A DNA stretch of 64,000 nucleotides from Arthrobacter sp. AFG20 (GCF_002892795.1 NZ_PJMC01000020.1:30721-94720), one strand, 5' to 3'; counted from the first letter of the stretch, positions 48,342 through 56,772 are shown. Translations and numbers: made by a program. The notes: a model not told the origin generated them from the sequence alone.

Positions 48342-49178
48342 CTACTTGCGCAGGAAGCCGAGCAGGGCCTCGTTGACCTCTGCTCCGTGGGTCCAGAGCA
48401 GGCCGTGCGGGGCGCCATCGATTTCCACGTAGTCGGCCTCCGGCAGAGCCTTACTGAATTCCCGGCCGGTGGCGTCAATCGGCAGGATGTTGTCCGCGGT
48501 GCCGTGCACGATCAGGGCCGGGACGTCGATCTTCGGGATGTCGGCGCGGAAATCGGTGATCCAGGTGGGCTGGGCGGCCACCGAGGCGAATGCGCCGGAG
48601 CTGGCGGCGAGGTTCCAGCTGGCCCTGACGGACTCCTCGCTGAGGCGTGGCGTGCCCAGGAAGGTGTCGCTGTTGTAGAAGTTCTTGAAGAACTCGGTGA
48701 AGAAGGCGTAGCGGTCAGCTTTAACTGCCTCTGCAAGGCCATCGAAGACCGACTGCGGCACCCCGGTGGGGTTGTCGTCGGTCTGCAGGAGGTAGGGCTC
48801 AAGCGATCCCAGGAAAACAGCCTTGGACACGCGGGCCGATCCGAACGTGGAGAGGTAGCGGGCTACCTCGCCTGTTCCCATCGAGAAGCCCACCAGCACT
48901 GCGTCGTTGAGGTCCAGGGTGGTGAGGATGGCGTTGAGGTCGCCCGCGAAGGTGTCGTAATCGTAGCCGGTAGTGGGCTTGCTGGACTTGCCGAAGCCGC
49001 GGCGGTCGTACGTGATGACGCGGTAGCCGGCCTCGAGCAGGGCTGCGGTCTGCTTCTCCCAGGAGGATCCGTCCAGGGGATAGCCGTGGATGAGGACAAC
49101 AGCCTGTCCGGTTCCGTGGTCTTCATAGTAGAGCTCGATGTCGGTGCTGTTTTCCTGTCCAACGGTGATGAAAGCCAT
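48342..49178 (-). CDS. Alpha/beta hydrolase (non-haem chloroperoxidase-like)
   Basis: A 278-residue protein with a complete alpha/beta hydrolase triad: Ser in VLVGFSMGTGEVARYLS, Asp in LIVHGTADNILPIDATG, and His in IDGAPHGLLWTHG. The oxyanion region AVVLIHGYPLDGSSWEKQT and VITYDRRGFGKSSKP match the cofactor-free haloperoxidase/esterase branch. The real activity is most likely ester hydrolysis. The ATG at 49178 starts at MAFITVGQENSTDIELYYED; the frame beyond is overlap with the next region. It diverges from the LLM flavin gene. Confidence 0.9.
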   Translation of the reverse strand: MAFITVGQENSTDIELYYEDHGTGQAVVLIHGYPLDGSSWEKQTAALLEAGYRVITYDRRGFGKSSKPTTGYDYDTFAGDLNAILTTLDLNDAVLVGFSMGTGEVARYLSTFGSARVSKAVFLGSLEPYLLQTDDNPTGVPQSVFDGLAEAVKADRYAFFTEFFKNFYNSDTFLGTPRLSEESVRASWNLAASSGAFASVAAQPTWITDFRADIPKIDVPALIVHGTADNILPIDATGREFSKALPEADYVEIDGAPHGLLWTHGAEVNEALLGFLRK

Positions 49179-49320
49179 GTCTACATTCCCTTCGGTCTCG
49201 CGAGAACGGACGTCCTCAAGCGGTGGTACCAACCTATCGGGATCGCAGCCCGGTGCGCGTGGCCTGTCACGGGGCGTAGCCTGCAGGAATGGCAGCGGAG
49301 ACTGGGATGTTGAGGACGGC

Positions 49321-50355
49321 ATGAAACGAATTGGCTTCCTGTCCTTCGGCCACTGGGGACCGGTGCAGGGTTCCCGCACAAGGACTGCGCGGCATGCGCT
49401 GCTGCAGGGGATTGAGCTGGCCGTGGCCGCGGAGGAGCTTGGGATTGATGGCGCGTTTTTCCGCGTGCACCATTTCGCGCGCCAGCAGGCGTCTCCGTTC
49501 CCGCTGCTCGCGGCGGCCGCAGCCCGCACCAGCCGTATTGAGCTCGGCACCGCGGTCATCGACATGCGTTACGAGAACCCGCTGTACATGGCGGAGGAGG
49601 CAGCGGCCACGGACCTCATCAGCGGCGGCCGGCTCCAGCTCGGCATCAGCCGCGGTTCACCCGAACCCGCACGGAACGGGGCGGGGGCCTTCGGCTATGT
49701 GCCGCGGAACGGTGAGACGGATGCCGACATGGCGCGCCGCCATGCCGAGGAGTTCCGGCGGGCCATAGCCGGCGCCGGCGTGGTGGAGGCCGACCCGCGG
49801 TACGCCGGGGGAGCCACCGGGCTGTTGCCGGTCCAGCCCCGGTCCGAGGGGCTGCCCGAGCGGATCTGGTGGGGCGCCGGGACACGGAAAACGGCGGTCT
49901 GGGCGGCTGAGCAGGGGATGAACCTGATGAGCTCCACCCTGCTGACCGAGGACACCGGGGTGCCGTTCCACGAGCTCCAGGCAGAGCAGATCGCGATGTT
50001 CCGTGGGGCGTGGGCGGCGGCCGGGCATGGCCATGAGCCGCGCGTTTCGGTCAGCCGCAGCGTCCTGCCCCTGGCCGACGACGAGGACCGGCAGTACTTC
50101 GGCTTGAGCGCCCTCCGCGAAGGCAGGGACCAGGTGGGCGCCCTCGACGGTACCCTTTCCCGCTTCGGCAAAAGCTATATCGGGGAGCCGGACGTCATAG
50201 CCCAGGAACTCGCCGCCGACACCGCGGTGCAGGCAGCGGACACGCTCCTGCTCACCGTCCCCAACCAGCTCGGCGTGGAGTACAACGCCAAGCTGCTGGG
50301 AAACATCGCCCGCCATGTGGCCCCGGCGCTGGGATGGGCACCCGTGCGGGCGTAG
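49321..50355 (+). CDS. LLM-class flavin-dependent oxidoreductase
   Basis: A 344-residue member of the luciferase-like monooxygenase family. KRIGFLSFGHWGPVQGSRTR begins the TIM barrel, ELGIDGAFFRVHHFARQQAS and ELGTAVIDMRYENPLYMAEE are the conserved early strands, and GGRLQLGISRGSP is the flavin-phosphate region. Members use FMNH2 or F420 to oxidise substrates, with a separate reductase. The ATG at 49321 starts exactly at the family N-terminus; the frame is open upstream to 49138 without pattern. It diverges from the hydrolase gene and stands alone on its strand. Confidence 0.9.
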   Translation: MKRIGFLSFGHWGPVQGSRTRTARHALLQGIELAVAAEELGIDGAFFRVHHFARQQASPFPLLAAAAARTSRIELGTAVIDMRYENPLYMAEEAAATDLISGGRLQLGISRGSPEPARNGAGAFGYVPRNGETDADMARRHAEEFRRAIAGAGVVEADPRYAGGATGLLPVQPRSEGLPERIWWGAGTRKTAVWAAEQGMNLMSSTLLTEDTGVPFHELQAEQIAMFRGAWAAAGHGHEPRVSVSRSVLPLADDEDRQYFGLSALREGRDQVGALDGTLSRFGKSYIGEPDVIAQELAADTAVQAADTLLLTVPNQLGVEYNAKLLGNIARHVAPALGWAPVRA

Positions 50356-50396
50356 TCTACTGACATCGGACGGTTCCTCCCGAAGGAGTGGCTGCC

Positions 50397-50699
50397 ATGG
50401 ACACGCGTCACGTTCCTACAGGCCAGAATCACGACGACGGCCCGAGCCCCCGGCGGCTGGCCGCGGTCCTGCTCGTGGCCGGCGTCGTGCTGTCCTTCGC
50501 CGCCGGAGCCCTGCATCCCGAAGGGGCGAATGCGAACGACCACGCCGCGGCCTTCGCCGAGTACGCCCGCAGCGACCTTTGGATCGGCGTGCACCTGGGG
50601 CAGTTGGTGGGTATGGCAGCCCTGATTGCCGGACTGCTGGTGCTGGGGTCCGTGGCCGGCGCCGTGCCCGGACGTGCAAGCTCGCTGCGCAGATCCTAG
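50397..50699 (+). CDS. Small membrane protein, perhaps truncated
   Basis: A 100-residue protein with two hydrophobic helices (RLAAVLLVAGVVLSFAAGAL and GMAALIAGLLVLGSVAGAV) and between them HAAAFAEYARSDLWIGVHLG. This pattern recalls a longer actinobacterial membrane family with further helices; here the protein stops after GRASSLRRS, so it may be a truncated remnant. GAAGGAG lies 8 bases before the ATG at 50397; a GTG three codons earlier is the alternative. Function unknown. Confidence 0.6.
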   Translation: MDTRHVPTGQNHDDGPSPRRLAAVLLVAGVVLSFAAGALHPEGANANDHAAAFAEYARSDLWIGVHLGQLVGMAALIAGLLVLGSVAGAVPGRASSLRRS

Positions 50700-50752
50700 G
50701 CCCGGTGCCTAGACTGGGACGCGACCGGCATTTCCCAGTGAGAGGCAGTGGC

Positions 50753-50998
50753 ATGACCGACAGCAAGCACAACGCGGGAGAGCCAAGCGACCTTCGGGGC
50801 CCCGGCGACCCGGACGCCGTCGAACAGGAGCAGCCCCATCCCGAAGCAGGCACGGCACACAATATTCGTGAGGAACAGATGACACAGCCGGGCGGAACAG
50901 TGCCCGCCAGCTACGTGGGCAGTGGAGCGCCGGAGAGCGAACACAAGCCGGAAGAGGCCGCGGAGGAATCCGGGCTGTGGGACGCCGAGGACAGGTAG
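50753..50998 (+). CDS. Small hydrophilic hypothetical protein
   Basis: An 81-residue acidic, disordered-looking protein (TDSKHNAGEPSDLRGPGDPD, PEEAAEESGLWDAEDR) with no hydrophobic core. AGAGG precedes the ATG at 50753. Its stop is adjacent to the stop of the kinase gene on the other strand (base 50998 against 50999). No family recognised. Confidence 0.6.
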   Translation: MTDSKHNAGEPSDLRGPGDPDAVEQEQPHPEAGTAHNIREEQMTQPGGTVPASYVGSGAPESEHKPEEAAEESGLWDAEDR

Positions 50999-51664
50999 CT
51001 AAAACCAGGGGATGATCCTGTCGGCGCGGGAACGCGTGGCTTCGATCAGGCGCGCATTGGCTGCGTCCGGCCCGTTGGCCCAGGCCTCGGCCGCAGCGCG
51101 GTCCATGCCATAGCGCATGTGCCGTTCAACCAGGCGGGCAAGGCGCAGTTCATGCGGTGTGTCGACGAACCACACCTCGTCCAGCTGCGCCCGCACCTGC
51201 TGCCAGCGCGGATCGTCGCTGAGCAGATAGTTGCCCTCAGTGACGATGACGGGGAGGGCGGCCGGGACGGCCAGTGATGCGGCGACGGGTTCATCGATCG
51301 TCCGCCGGAAGTCCGGCGCATACACGACGTCCTCGTCCCGGCGCGCAAGCCGCTGCAGCAGCGAAAGGTAACCGCCGACGTCGAACGTGTCCGGCGCGCC
51401 CTTGCGCTGCCGCAGGGGAGTGCCGTCAATGATGGCGTTGCCCAGGTGGAAACCGTCCATGGGCAACACCAGGGCGGAATCGGGGCCGAGGGCGTCGGCC
51501 AGGCAGGCCGAGAAGGTGGATTTGCCGGACCCCGGGGAACCGGCCACGCCGAGGAGAATCCGCCTTCCGGCGTTCAGCCGGCCGCGCAGTCCGGCGACGG
51601 CCTGCTGGATTTCTACGGATTCGAAAGCCCGGACGGCGGGGGGCTCAACGTTCGGAAGGGTCAT
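50999..51664 (-). CDS. Nucleoside/nucleotide kinase family protein
   Basis: A 221-residue P-loop kinase. Walker A is ILLGVAGSPGSGKSTFSACL; LVLPMDGFHLGNAIIDGTPL, RRKGAPDTFDV-like QRKGAPDTFDVGGYLSLLQR and VIVTEGNYLLSDDPRWQQVR are characteristic of the uridine kinase / fructose transport FrcK group. The substrate may be a nucleoside, pantothenate or sugar. The ATG at 51664 starts shortly before the P-loop; the upstream open frame overlaps the sensor-kinase-like gene and has no pattern. Confidence 0.9.
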   Translation of the reverse strand: MTLPNVEPPAVRAFESVEIQQAVAGLRGRLNAGRRILLGVAGSPGSGKSTFSACLADALGPDSALVLPMDGFHLGNAIIDGTPLRQRKGAPDTFDVGGYLSLLQRLARRDEDVVYAPDFRRTIDEPVAASLAVPAALPVIVTEGNYLLSDDPRWQQVRAQLDEVWFVDTPHELRLARLVERHMRYGMDRAAAEAWANGPDAANARLIEATRSRADRIIPWF

Positions 51665-51716
51665 GCACAGCATCCTAGGCGAGGCACGGGATGCAGGCGT
51701 GCTGCGATGCATGCGG

Positions 51717-52190
51717 TCAGTCGAGCGGAATGGTGATGGTGATGGCCGTGCCGGTGCCCGGAGCCGAGGTGATGTCCACGGTCCCGCCCGCTTCCTCGAC
51801 CGCCTGTGAAATGGTCCTGAGTCCGTGGCCGTCGACGTGTTCCGCGGCCGGCGGAACCAATGCGAAGCCGGTGCCGTTGTCAGCGACCATGAGGCGGATG
51901 CCGTGGAACACGGCGGCAAGCCGGACAGTGACATCGGTGGCGTGCGCGTGCTTGAACGTGTTGCTCAGCGCCTCCTGCGCGGACTGGTACAGCAGGGACG
52001 CGCAGCCGGACGAGATCTCAACGCCGTGGTGGGGAGTCTCCCAGCGGACGCAGGTGCCCTGGCGGCGCAGGGGGACGGTGAGCCTGTCGATGCAGCCGGC
52101 GAGCCCCAGCCGGTAAAAGTCCAGCGGCTGACGGTCGGTGATGACACCGCCGACTTCGACGACTTCCTCGAGAGCTACTGACTGGTTCAT
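51717..52190 (-). CDS. Truncated sensor kinase: ATP-binding (HATPase_c) domain only
   Basis: A 157-residue protein that is the C-terminal part of a NarX/DegS-type histidine kinase: the N-box is in LYQSAQEALSNTFKHAHATD, the G1 box in LMVADNGTGFALV and the G2-like part in DGHGLRTISQAVEEAGGTVD. The first 35 residues (ITDRQPLDFYRLGLAGCIDR) resemble the end of the dimerisation helix pair. No phosphate-accepting His domain, sensor or response regulator is encoded beside it. It could be a fragment or an ATPase that works with another protein. The next gene region shows no lost upstream part. Confidence 0.75.
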   Translation of the reverse strand: MNQSVALEEVVEVGGVITDRQPLDFYRLGLAGCIDRLTVPLRRQGTCVRWETPHHGVEISSGCASLLYQSAQEALSNTFKHAHATDVTVRLAAVFHGIRLMVADNGTGFALVPPAAEHVDGHGLRTISQAVEEAGGTVDITSAPGTGTAITITIPLD

Positions 52191-52343
52191 GGCGCCTCCC
52201 GCTTCCTAGCGGTCCTAGTTGCATGCTTTCCCTGGAAGGATCGCTCCTCCAGGGGCTGACGCTTAAGGGTCGCGCGGGCCGATCAGGCTTGCCGCAGGTT
52301 TAACTCGGGATCCAATCAAGTTTGCGCAAGGTCTAGCGCGCAG

Positions 52344-52580
52344 CTACTGGGCGAGCATCCAGGGCTGCATCGCCTGCTGGGGATATGCGACGGCATCGGC
52401 GGCGTCAAGGACCTCCAGCGCTGTCATGTGCGCGGCCGCGGCTATTTCACGGATCGGCTTGCCGTGGGTGACGGCCGCGGCGACTGCGTTCTGCAGGGTT
52501 GCCGCTGCCGGGTCGTGCTCTACTACTGCAGATTCCAGCGTCGCCACGGCCTCTTCCACCGCGCGAATGTCTTCGTCCAT
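52344..52580 (-). CDS. Small hypothetical protein divergent from TetR
   Basis: A 78-residue helical protein (MDEDIRAVEEAVATLESAVV, GKPIREIAAAAHMTALEVLD) ending in AYPQQAMQPWMLAQ. AGGAGG 7 bases before the ATG at 52580 is one of the best binding sites in the region, so the gene is real despite its size. REIAAAAHMTALEVLDA has a weak helix-turn-helix look. It diverges from the TetR gene, with a palindromic operator between them, so it is a candidate target of that regulator. Function unknown. Confidence 0.7.
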   Translation of the reverse strand: MDEDIRAVEEAVATLESAVVEHDPAAATLQNAVAAAVTHGKPIREIAAAAHMTALEVLDAADAVAYPQQAMQPWMLAQ

Positions 52581-52629
52581 CGGTACCCTCCTGTTTCTGC
52601 CCCATTGCAGTGATGTTCCTAAAACAATA

Positions 52630-52647
52630 AGACAGACAGGTCTGTCT
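52630..52647. promoter_or_regulatory. Palindromic TetR operator
   Basis: AGACAGAC-AG-GTCTGTCT: perfect 8-base arms with a 2-base centre. It is typical of TetR-family operators (GACAGxCxGTC type). It lies 30 bases before the TetR start and 50 before the divergent small gene. Confidence 0.75.
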
Positions 52648-52677
52648 CTGCCAGTACCAAGGTACACTGATTCTCTA

Positions 52678-53292
52678 ATGACTGCTCCTGATGCAACCGG
52701 GGATGCCTTGCTGCCTGCCGAGGTGCGCACCGGACATAGTGAACCGGTGGACCGGATCCTCGCCACTGCCTACGAGCTGTTCTCCCACCGCGGTGTCCGC
52801 GACGTCGGAATCAATGAGCTGATCGAACGGTCCGGCGTGGCTAAATCCACTTTTTACCGCCACTTCCCGTCCAAGGATGCACTGGTCCTGGCATTCCTGG
52901 CACTCCGTGACCAAGTCTGGACGGTGGACCTGATTGTCTCCGAGGCGAGGCGCCGGGGGACCACTCCCGAAGGGCGCCTGCTGGCCATCTTCGACGTCTT
53001 CGGCGACTGGTTCCAGCGCGATGATTTCGAAGCGTGCACCTTCATCAATGTCCTCCTCGAGATGGGCCCGGAACATCCGCTTGGCGAGGCCAGCATCGGC
53101 TACCTCGCCAGAATCCGCGGCCACATCCAGGCGCTCGCAGAGGAGGCGGGACTCGAACGCCCTGACGAATTCGCCCGCTCCTGGCACATCCTGATGAAGG
53201 GCTCCATCATTTCCGCAACGGAAGGCGACTTCCTCGCTTCCAAGCGGGCGCAGCAGATGGCCGGCTGGCTGATCGGGCATCACCGGAGCTGA
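52678..53292 (+). CDS. TetR-family transcriptional regulator
   Basis: A 204-residue protein of usual length. The helix-turn-helix lies at about residues 25-70 (PVDRILATAYELFSHRGVRD, INELIERSGVAKSTFYRHFP, SKDALVLAFLALRDQVW). The rest is the helical ligand domain of the LmrA/YxaF-like group (GRLLAIFDVFGDWFQRDDFE, CTFINVLLEMGPEHPLGE). No ribosome binding site is present; TACACT ends 9 bases before the ATG, so the mRNA may be leaderless. The palindrome at 52630 suggests autoregulation. The neighbouring genes do not include a transporter or enzyme that would name the ligand. Confidence 0.92.
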   Translation: MTAPDATGDALLPAEVRTGHSEPVDRILATAYELFSHRGVRDVGINELIERSGVAKSTFYRHFPSKDALVLAFLALRDQVWTVDLIVSEARRRGTTPEGRLLAIFDVFGDWFQRDDFEACTFINVLLEMGPEHPLGEASIGYLARIRGHIQALAEEAGLERPDEFARSWHILMKGSIISATEGDFLASKRAQQMAGWLIGHHRS

Positions 53293-53342
53293 CGCCGCCG
53301 GTGGACGGCCGCCCGTCGGCCCTCTTCAGCGGCCGGTCCGAA

Positions 53343-53810
53343 TCAGTCGCGCCGCAACAGGTTCCGCAGTTGGGTCGGGAGCCACCTCGGCTTCGATCCT
53401 TCACCCGAGTCCCCGCTGCCTTGCTCCGGCCGGTCCGCCGCCCCGGCTGCGACGTAGTCTCCGCCCGCCGGAAGGGTATCGGCGCCCGCAGCCAGGCTGT
53501 CGGCGCCCGCAGCCGGCGGAAGGCAGGCGTTCTCGCTCAGGTGGCACAGGAGCGCCTGCTCGGGGGATCCCGGATGCAAGGCCAGGTGCTGCAGCAGACG
53601 GTGCCGGGCTTCCGATTGCACATCAGTGGTGGCGAGGATATCCAGGATGAGTTCGATGACTTGGGCGCGCATCACCGTCTTGTCGATCGACCTCAGGGAT
53701 TCGCTGCAGAAGTCCTCCAACTCATCCGCTGCATCCTCGGAGCATCTCCCGCGCTCGGAGGGGACGTTTAGCCGGTTCGGCTCGCCAGGGGTGGCAGTGT
53801 TAGCGTCCAC
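53343..53810 (-). CDS. Hypothetical protein with 21-base internal repeat
   Basis: A protein of about 155 residues of unknown function. DAADELEDFCSESLRSIDKT and VIELILDILATTDVQSEARH with HRLLQHLALHPGSPEQALLC are helical; then comes AAGADSLAAGADTLPAGGD, encoded by two 21-base units sharing TCGGCGCCCGCAGCC (53479 and 53500). GGAGG 5 bases before the GTG at 53810 makes that start likely; the frame is open to 53855. Its start overlaps the end of the small secreted protein gene by 11 bases, so translation is probably coupled. Confidence 0.6.
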   Translation of the reverse strand: MDANTATPGEPNRLNVPSERGRCSEDAADELEDFCSESLRSIDKTVMRAQVIELILDILATTDVQSEARHRLLQHLALHPGSPEQALLCHLSENACLPPAAGADSLAAGADTLPAGGDYVAAGAADRPEQGSGDSGEGSKPRWLPTQLRNLLRRD

Positions 53811-53988
53811 CAGGACCTCCGTGAATGGTCGCATTTCCCACCAGGAATTCTGCATCGGCTGGCGTCGAGACCTCCGCGACCACTATGCCGGGCCCCTGAA
53901 CGGGCGCGGGCTCCGCAACCGCCTGGTTCCAGACGTCGAGTGCTGCGAAAGTAACCACCGGAATGCACAGCAGTAACAGCGTCTTCAC
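53800..53988 (-). CDS. Small secreted or membrane-anchored peptide
   Basis: A 62-residue protein. The N-terminus is a signal peptide (KTLLLLCIPVVTFAALDVWN then QAVAEPAPVQ) with a likely cleavage after AVA. The short mature part (GIVVAEVSTPADAEFLVGNA, TIHGGPGGR) has no known motif. GGAGGAG 5-6 bases before the GTG at 53988 gives a strong start. Its end overlaps the start of the next gene on the same strand, so both are co-expressed. Function unknown. Confidence 0.65.
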   Translation of the reverse strand: MKTLLLLCIPVVTFAALDVWNQAVAEPAPVQGPGIVVAEVSTPADAEFLVGNATIHGGPGGR

Positions 53989-54351
53989 TGGGGCTCCTCC
54001 CTTGGCTGCCTGACCCCTTGCATGGTGCCAATCTGCACCATGTCTCCTGTGAAAAGCTCGGTGCCCGCACCCCTTGATAGAAGGTTCCGTGCGGAATTTG
54101 GGGGGTCCGGGCGGCGAAAACGTGCGCTTTGGCGCAGGGGCCGGAGCTGCTGCCGGAAACTTCCCGGGTTTTCACAAGGAAACTCTCAGGATTCCTGTTG
54201 GCAGAGCCGGAGGCTGCATGGGCAGCCCGTGGCAAGCGTTCCTACTGCGCCTTAACAAGCGCTCCGCAAGGGCGTAGTTTTGTGGTGTTGGGACCGGTTC
54301 CGGTCCTCCGCATCCTGCATTGGGGCCGGAAGCTGACAGGAGGTAACAGCG
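53989..54351. other. Intergenic stretch upstream of hsp20
   Basis: About 360 bases between divergent genes. I see no convincing coding region and no CTTGAGT-type HspR box. The ribosome binding site of the Hsp20 gene (AGGAGGT) is at its right end. Confidence 0.5.
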
Positions 54352-54858
54352 ATGACCAACATATTCAGGCGGGCCGGCGTGGATATCCCGGAACCCTTCC
54401 GCCGTTTCCTGGAGGGGGATCTGGACGCGTGGCTCCGGGTGGAGGAATACCGGGAGGCTGGCTCCCTAGTGGTAAAGGCTGAAGCACCGGGCATCGATCC
54501 TGACAATGATGTCGACATTACCCTGGCCGGCAGCCAGCTGCAGATCACAGTCCGCCGTGAAGAAAAATCGGAACACAAGGACAAGGAAGGGTACCGCTCG
54601 GAATTCCGGTTCGGCACGTTCTCGCGAACGGTAAGCCTTCCCGCCCCGGTGAACCACGAGGACATCCGCGCCTCGTACACCGACGGCGTTCTGGAAGTCC
54701 GCGTTCCGCTGCCCGAAGAGCCTGCTGCGGGTGCCCGGAAGGTCCGCGTCTCCCGCAGTGCCGGAACCGGCGGCTTCGGAACTAGCGGTGCGGGAACTGG
54801 CGGCTCTTCACGGGACATGGGGCAGGATCCCGAGGGCCAGAGTTTCGGTGGCCCCTAG
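54352..54858 (+). CDS. Small heat shock protein (Hsp20/alpha-crystallin)
   Basis: A 168-residue small chaperone. The alpha-crystallin domain spans about residues 28-125: LRVEEYREAGSLVVKAEAPG at its start, VDITLAGSQLQITVRREEKS, RSEFRFGTFSRTVSLPAPVN and the final ASYTDGVLEVRVPLPE. The C-terminal tail is Gly/Ser-rich (GTGGFGTSGAGTGG) and lacks the usual IxI anchor apart from VRVS. These proteins hold unfolding proteins in solution without ATP. AGGAGGT 8 bases before the ATG gives strong initiation. It stands alone and converges on the GAF-ANTAR gene. Confidence 0.92.
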   Translation: MTNIFRRAGVDIPEPFRRFLEGDLDAWLRVEEYREAGSLVVKAEAPGIDPDNDVDITLAGSQLQITVRREEKSEHKDKEGYRSEFRFGTFSRTVSLPAPVNHEDIRASYTDGVLEVRVPLPEEPAAGARKVRVSRSAGTGGFGTSGAGTGGSSRDMGQDPEGQSFGGP

Positions 54859-54867
54859 GACGGCAGC

Positions 54868-55611
54868 TCAGCCCTCGTAGTGGGTCTTTGCCGGGCCCTG
54901 GCCGAGCGAGTCAACGATCGACGTCGCAACGCTGTGCAGCTTGATGTTGCGGGTGCTGGACGCCGCCTTGAGCAGCTCGAAGGCTTCCTCCTGGCTGCAC
55001 CTGTTCTGCGCCATGATCACGCCGACGGCGACGTCGATCACTGTCCGGGTTTCCAGCGTTGCCTTGAGGTTGGCCGCTGCGTCGCTGTAGTGGGCGAAGC
55101 GCACGGCCAGCCTGAGCGCCATCGACGTCTGGCTGACGAAGTCCTGCGCCAGCTCCAGCACCCGGCCCTCGAAACGGCCAGGACGGTGTGAGTAAAGGTT
55201 CAGTGCGGCCCGGGTTTCGCCCTCGAGCACGAACGGGAGGGCGAGGATGGAGCGGACTCCCTGCCCCAGCACCGTCTCGGCGTAGCTTTTCCAGCGGTCG
55301 TGGTTCTCAAGGTCCGTGATGTGGATGGTCACCTGCTCACGCGAGGCCGTCATGCAGGGACCGTCGCCGAAAGCGTACTGGATCTCGTCCATGGCCTGCG
55401 CCTCGGGGCTGCTGCTTGCCACGGTTGCTGCCTTGCGGTGCCGCAGCAGGGTCACGCCGCAGAGGACTTCGTCCCCGGGCTCGGACAGGCTGCGTGCAGA
55501 GATCCGGGCAAGCTCACGGAGGAATTCGCCCACGTCGGAGCTTGTGAGGACAAGCTCGTTGAGGTGCTCCGTGATTGAGGTTTCAGGTTTTGCGGTCGAC
55601 TCGCTGGCCAC
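54868..55611 (-). CDS. GAF and ANTAR domain protein
   Basis: A 247-residue protein. Residues about 15-165 form a GAF sensor domain (ELARISARSLSEPGDEVLCG, IQYAFGDGPCMTASREQVTI, GVRSILALPFVLEGETRAAL). The last about 60 residues are an ANTAR RNA-binding domain (LETRTVIDVAVGVIMAQNRC, SQEEAFELLKAASSTRNIKL). ANTAR proteins bind paired hairpins in nascent RNA and stop transcription termination in answer to a signal. Such proteins are many in actinobacteria. The GTG start at 55611 has only a weak binding site (GAAAG). The signal and target RNA are unknown. Confidence 0.92.
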   Translation of the reverse strand: MASESTAKPETSITEHLNELVLTSSDVGEFLRELARISARSLSEPGDEVLCGVTLLRHRKAATVASSSPEAQAMDEIQYAFGDGPCMTASREQVTIHITDLENHDRWKSYAETVLGQGVRSILALPFVLEGETRAALNLYSHRPGRFEGRVLELAQDFVSQTSMALRLAVRFAHYSDAAANLKATLETRTVIDVAVGVIMAQNRCSQEEAFELLKAASSTRNIKLHSVATSIVDSLGQGPAKTHYEG

Positions 55612-55899
55612 GATCTTTCGGTACCGTTTCGCTCAGGTCTAGACGAACCGGCGGGCGCAGCGCGGGGGACCCCGTGGCCGGGGCGGTAGCAGCAAGCAAG
55701 GTGCCGGATCGAACAACAATCCAACGGCCCTCTGCTAAACCGTACCGAGAAAATATACACCAGTTCCGCATGTGCCATGGCCGCGGTTACAGCCGCGGGC
55801 CCTAGGCTGGGGGAAAGGTGCCGGGCGGCGACAGCCGCTGCGGCCATCGGAGCACGGCCGCCCGGACCAGGGCCGGCCAGCGAACAGGAGGAGGCCGCG

Positions 55900-56772
55900 G
55901 TGAGAATTGCCGTAACGGGAGGCAGCGGAAAGCTTGGACGGAACGTGGTCCGCAGGCTTGTGGCGGACGGGCATTCGGTCCTCAACCTGGACCGGACGGG
56001 CAACCGGAGCCCACAGTTCGCCGCCGTGGATCTGCGTAATTACGGGCAGGTTCTTGACGTCATCATGGGCCTCGATGACCGGCACCAGGGCTTCGACGCG
56101 ATAGTCCATCTGGGAGCCATTCCGGCTCCGGGCCTGGTGCCCGACGCCGCCACCTTCGAAAACAACATGCTGTCCACCTATAACGTCTTCCAGGCGGCGC
56201 GCAGGGCCGGCGTCAAGAAAATCGTGTACGCCTCCAGTGAGACGGTGCTGGGACTGCCGTTCGACGTCGACCCTCCCTACATCCCGGTGGACGAGGAGTA
56301 TCCGGCCCGGCCGGAGAGCACCTACTCACTGGTGAAGCATCTGGAGGAGCAGATGGCCATCCAGATGACGCGGTGGGACCCGGAGCTGAGCATCGTTGGC
56401 CTCCGGTTCTCCAACGTCATGGATCCGGAGGACTACGAGGAGTTTCCGTCCTTTGACCGGGACACCGCCCTGCGGAAGTGGAACCTCTGGGGCTACATCG
56501 ACGCGCGCGACGGCGCGCAGGCGGTGGCACGCGCGCTGGAATACCGCACGCCGGGGTTCGAGGCCTTCATCATCGCCAACGAGGACACCGTCATGAGCCG
56601 CTCCAGTGCCAGCCTGGCGGCGGAGGTGTTCCCGCGGGTGCAGGTGACGAAGGAGCTGGGCGAGCACGAGACCTTGCTGTCCATCGACAAGGCCAAGCGG
56701 CTCCTCGGCTTCGCGCCCGAGCACAGCTGGCGGAACTACCACTCGACCCGCACGACGCCCACCGAGGACTGA
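55900..56772 (+). CDS. NAD-dependent epimerase/dehydratase (SDR family)
   Basis: A 290-residue extended SDR enzyme. RIAVTGGSGKLGRNVVRRLV is the NAD loop; FDAIVHLGAIPAPGLVPDAA, KIVYASSETVLGLPFD and the active-site Tyr-Lys in STYSLVKHLEEQ follow. Members act on nucleotide sugars or uronate (a uronate dehydrogenase-like pattern is possible because of its short length and LGAIPAPG). GGAGGAGG 5 bases before the GTG at 55900 fixes the start; the open frame before it is not conserved. It diverges from the GAF-ANTAR gene and converges on the GntR gene of the galactonate operon. Confidence 0.88.
   Translation: MRIAVTGGSGKLGRNVVRRLVADGHSVLNLDRTGNRSPQFAAVDLRNYGQVLDVIMGLDDRHQGFDAIVHLGAIPAPGLVPDAATFENNMLSTYNVFQAARRAGVKKIVYASSETVLGLPFDVDPPYIPVDEEYPARPESTYSLVKHLEEQMAIQMTRWDPELSIVGLRFSNVMDPEDYEEFPSFDRDTALRKWNLWGYIDARDGAQAVARALEYRTPGFEAFIIANEDTVMSRSSASLAAEVFPRVQVTKELGEHETLLSIDKAKRLLGFAPEHSWRNYHSTRTTPTED

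Noticed and set aside
53989..54351. HspR/HAIR operator upstream of hsp20
   Set aside because: No CTTGAGT-N7-ACTCAAG pattern is present in the gap.
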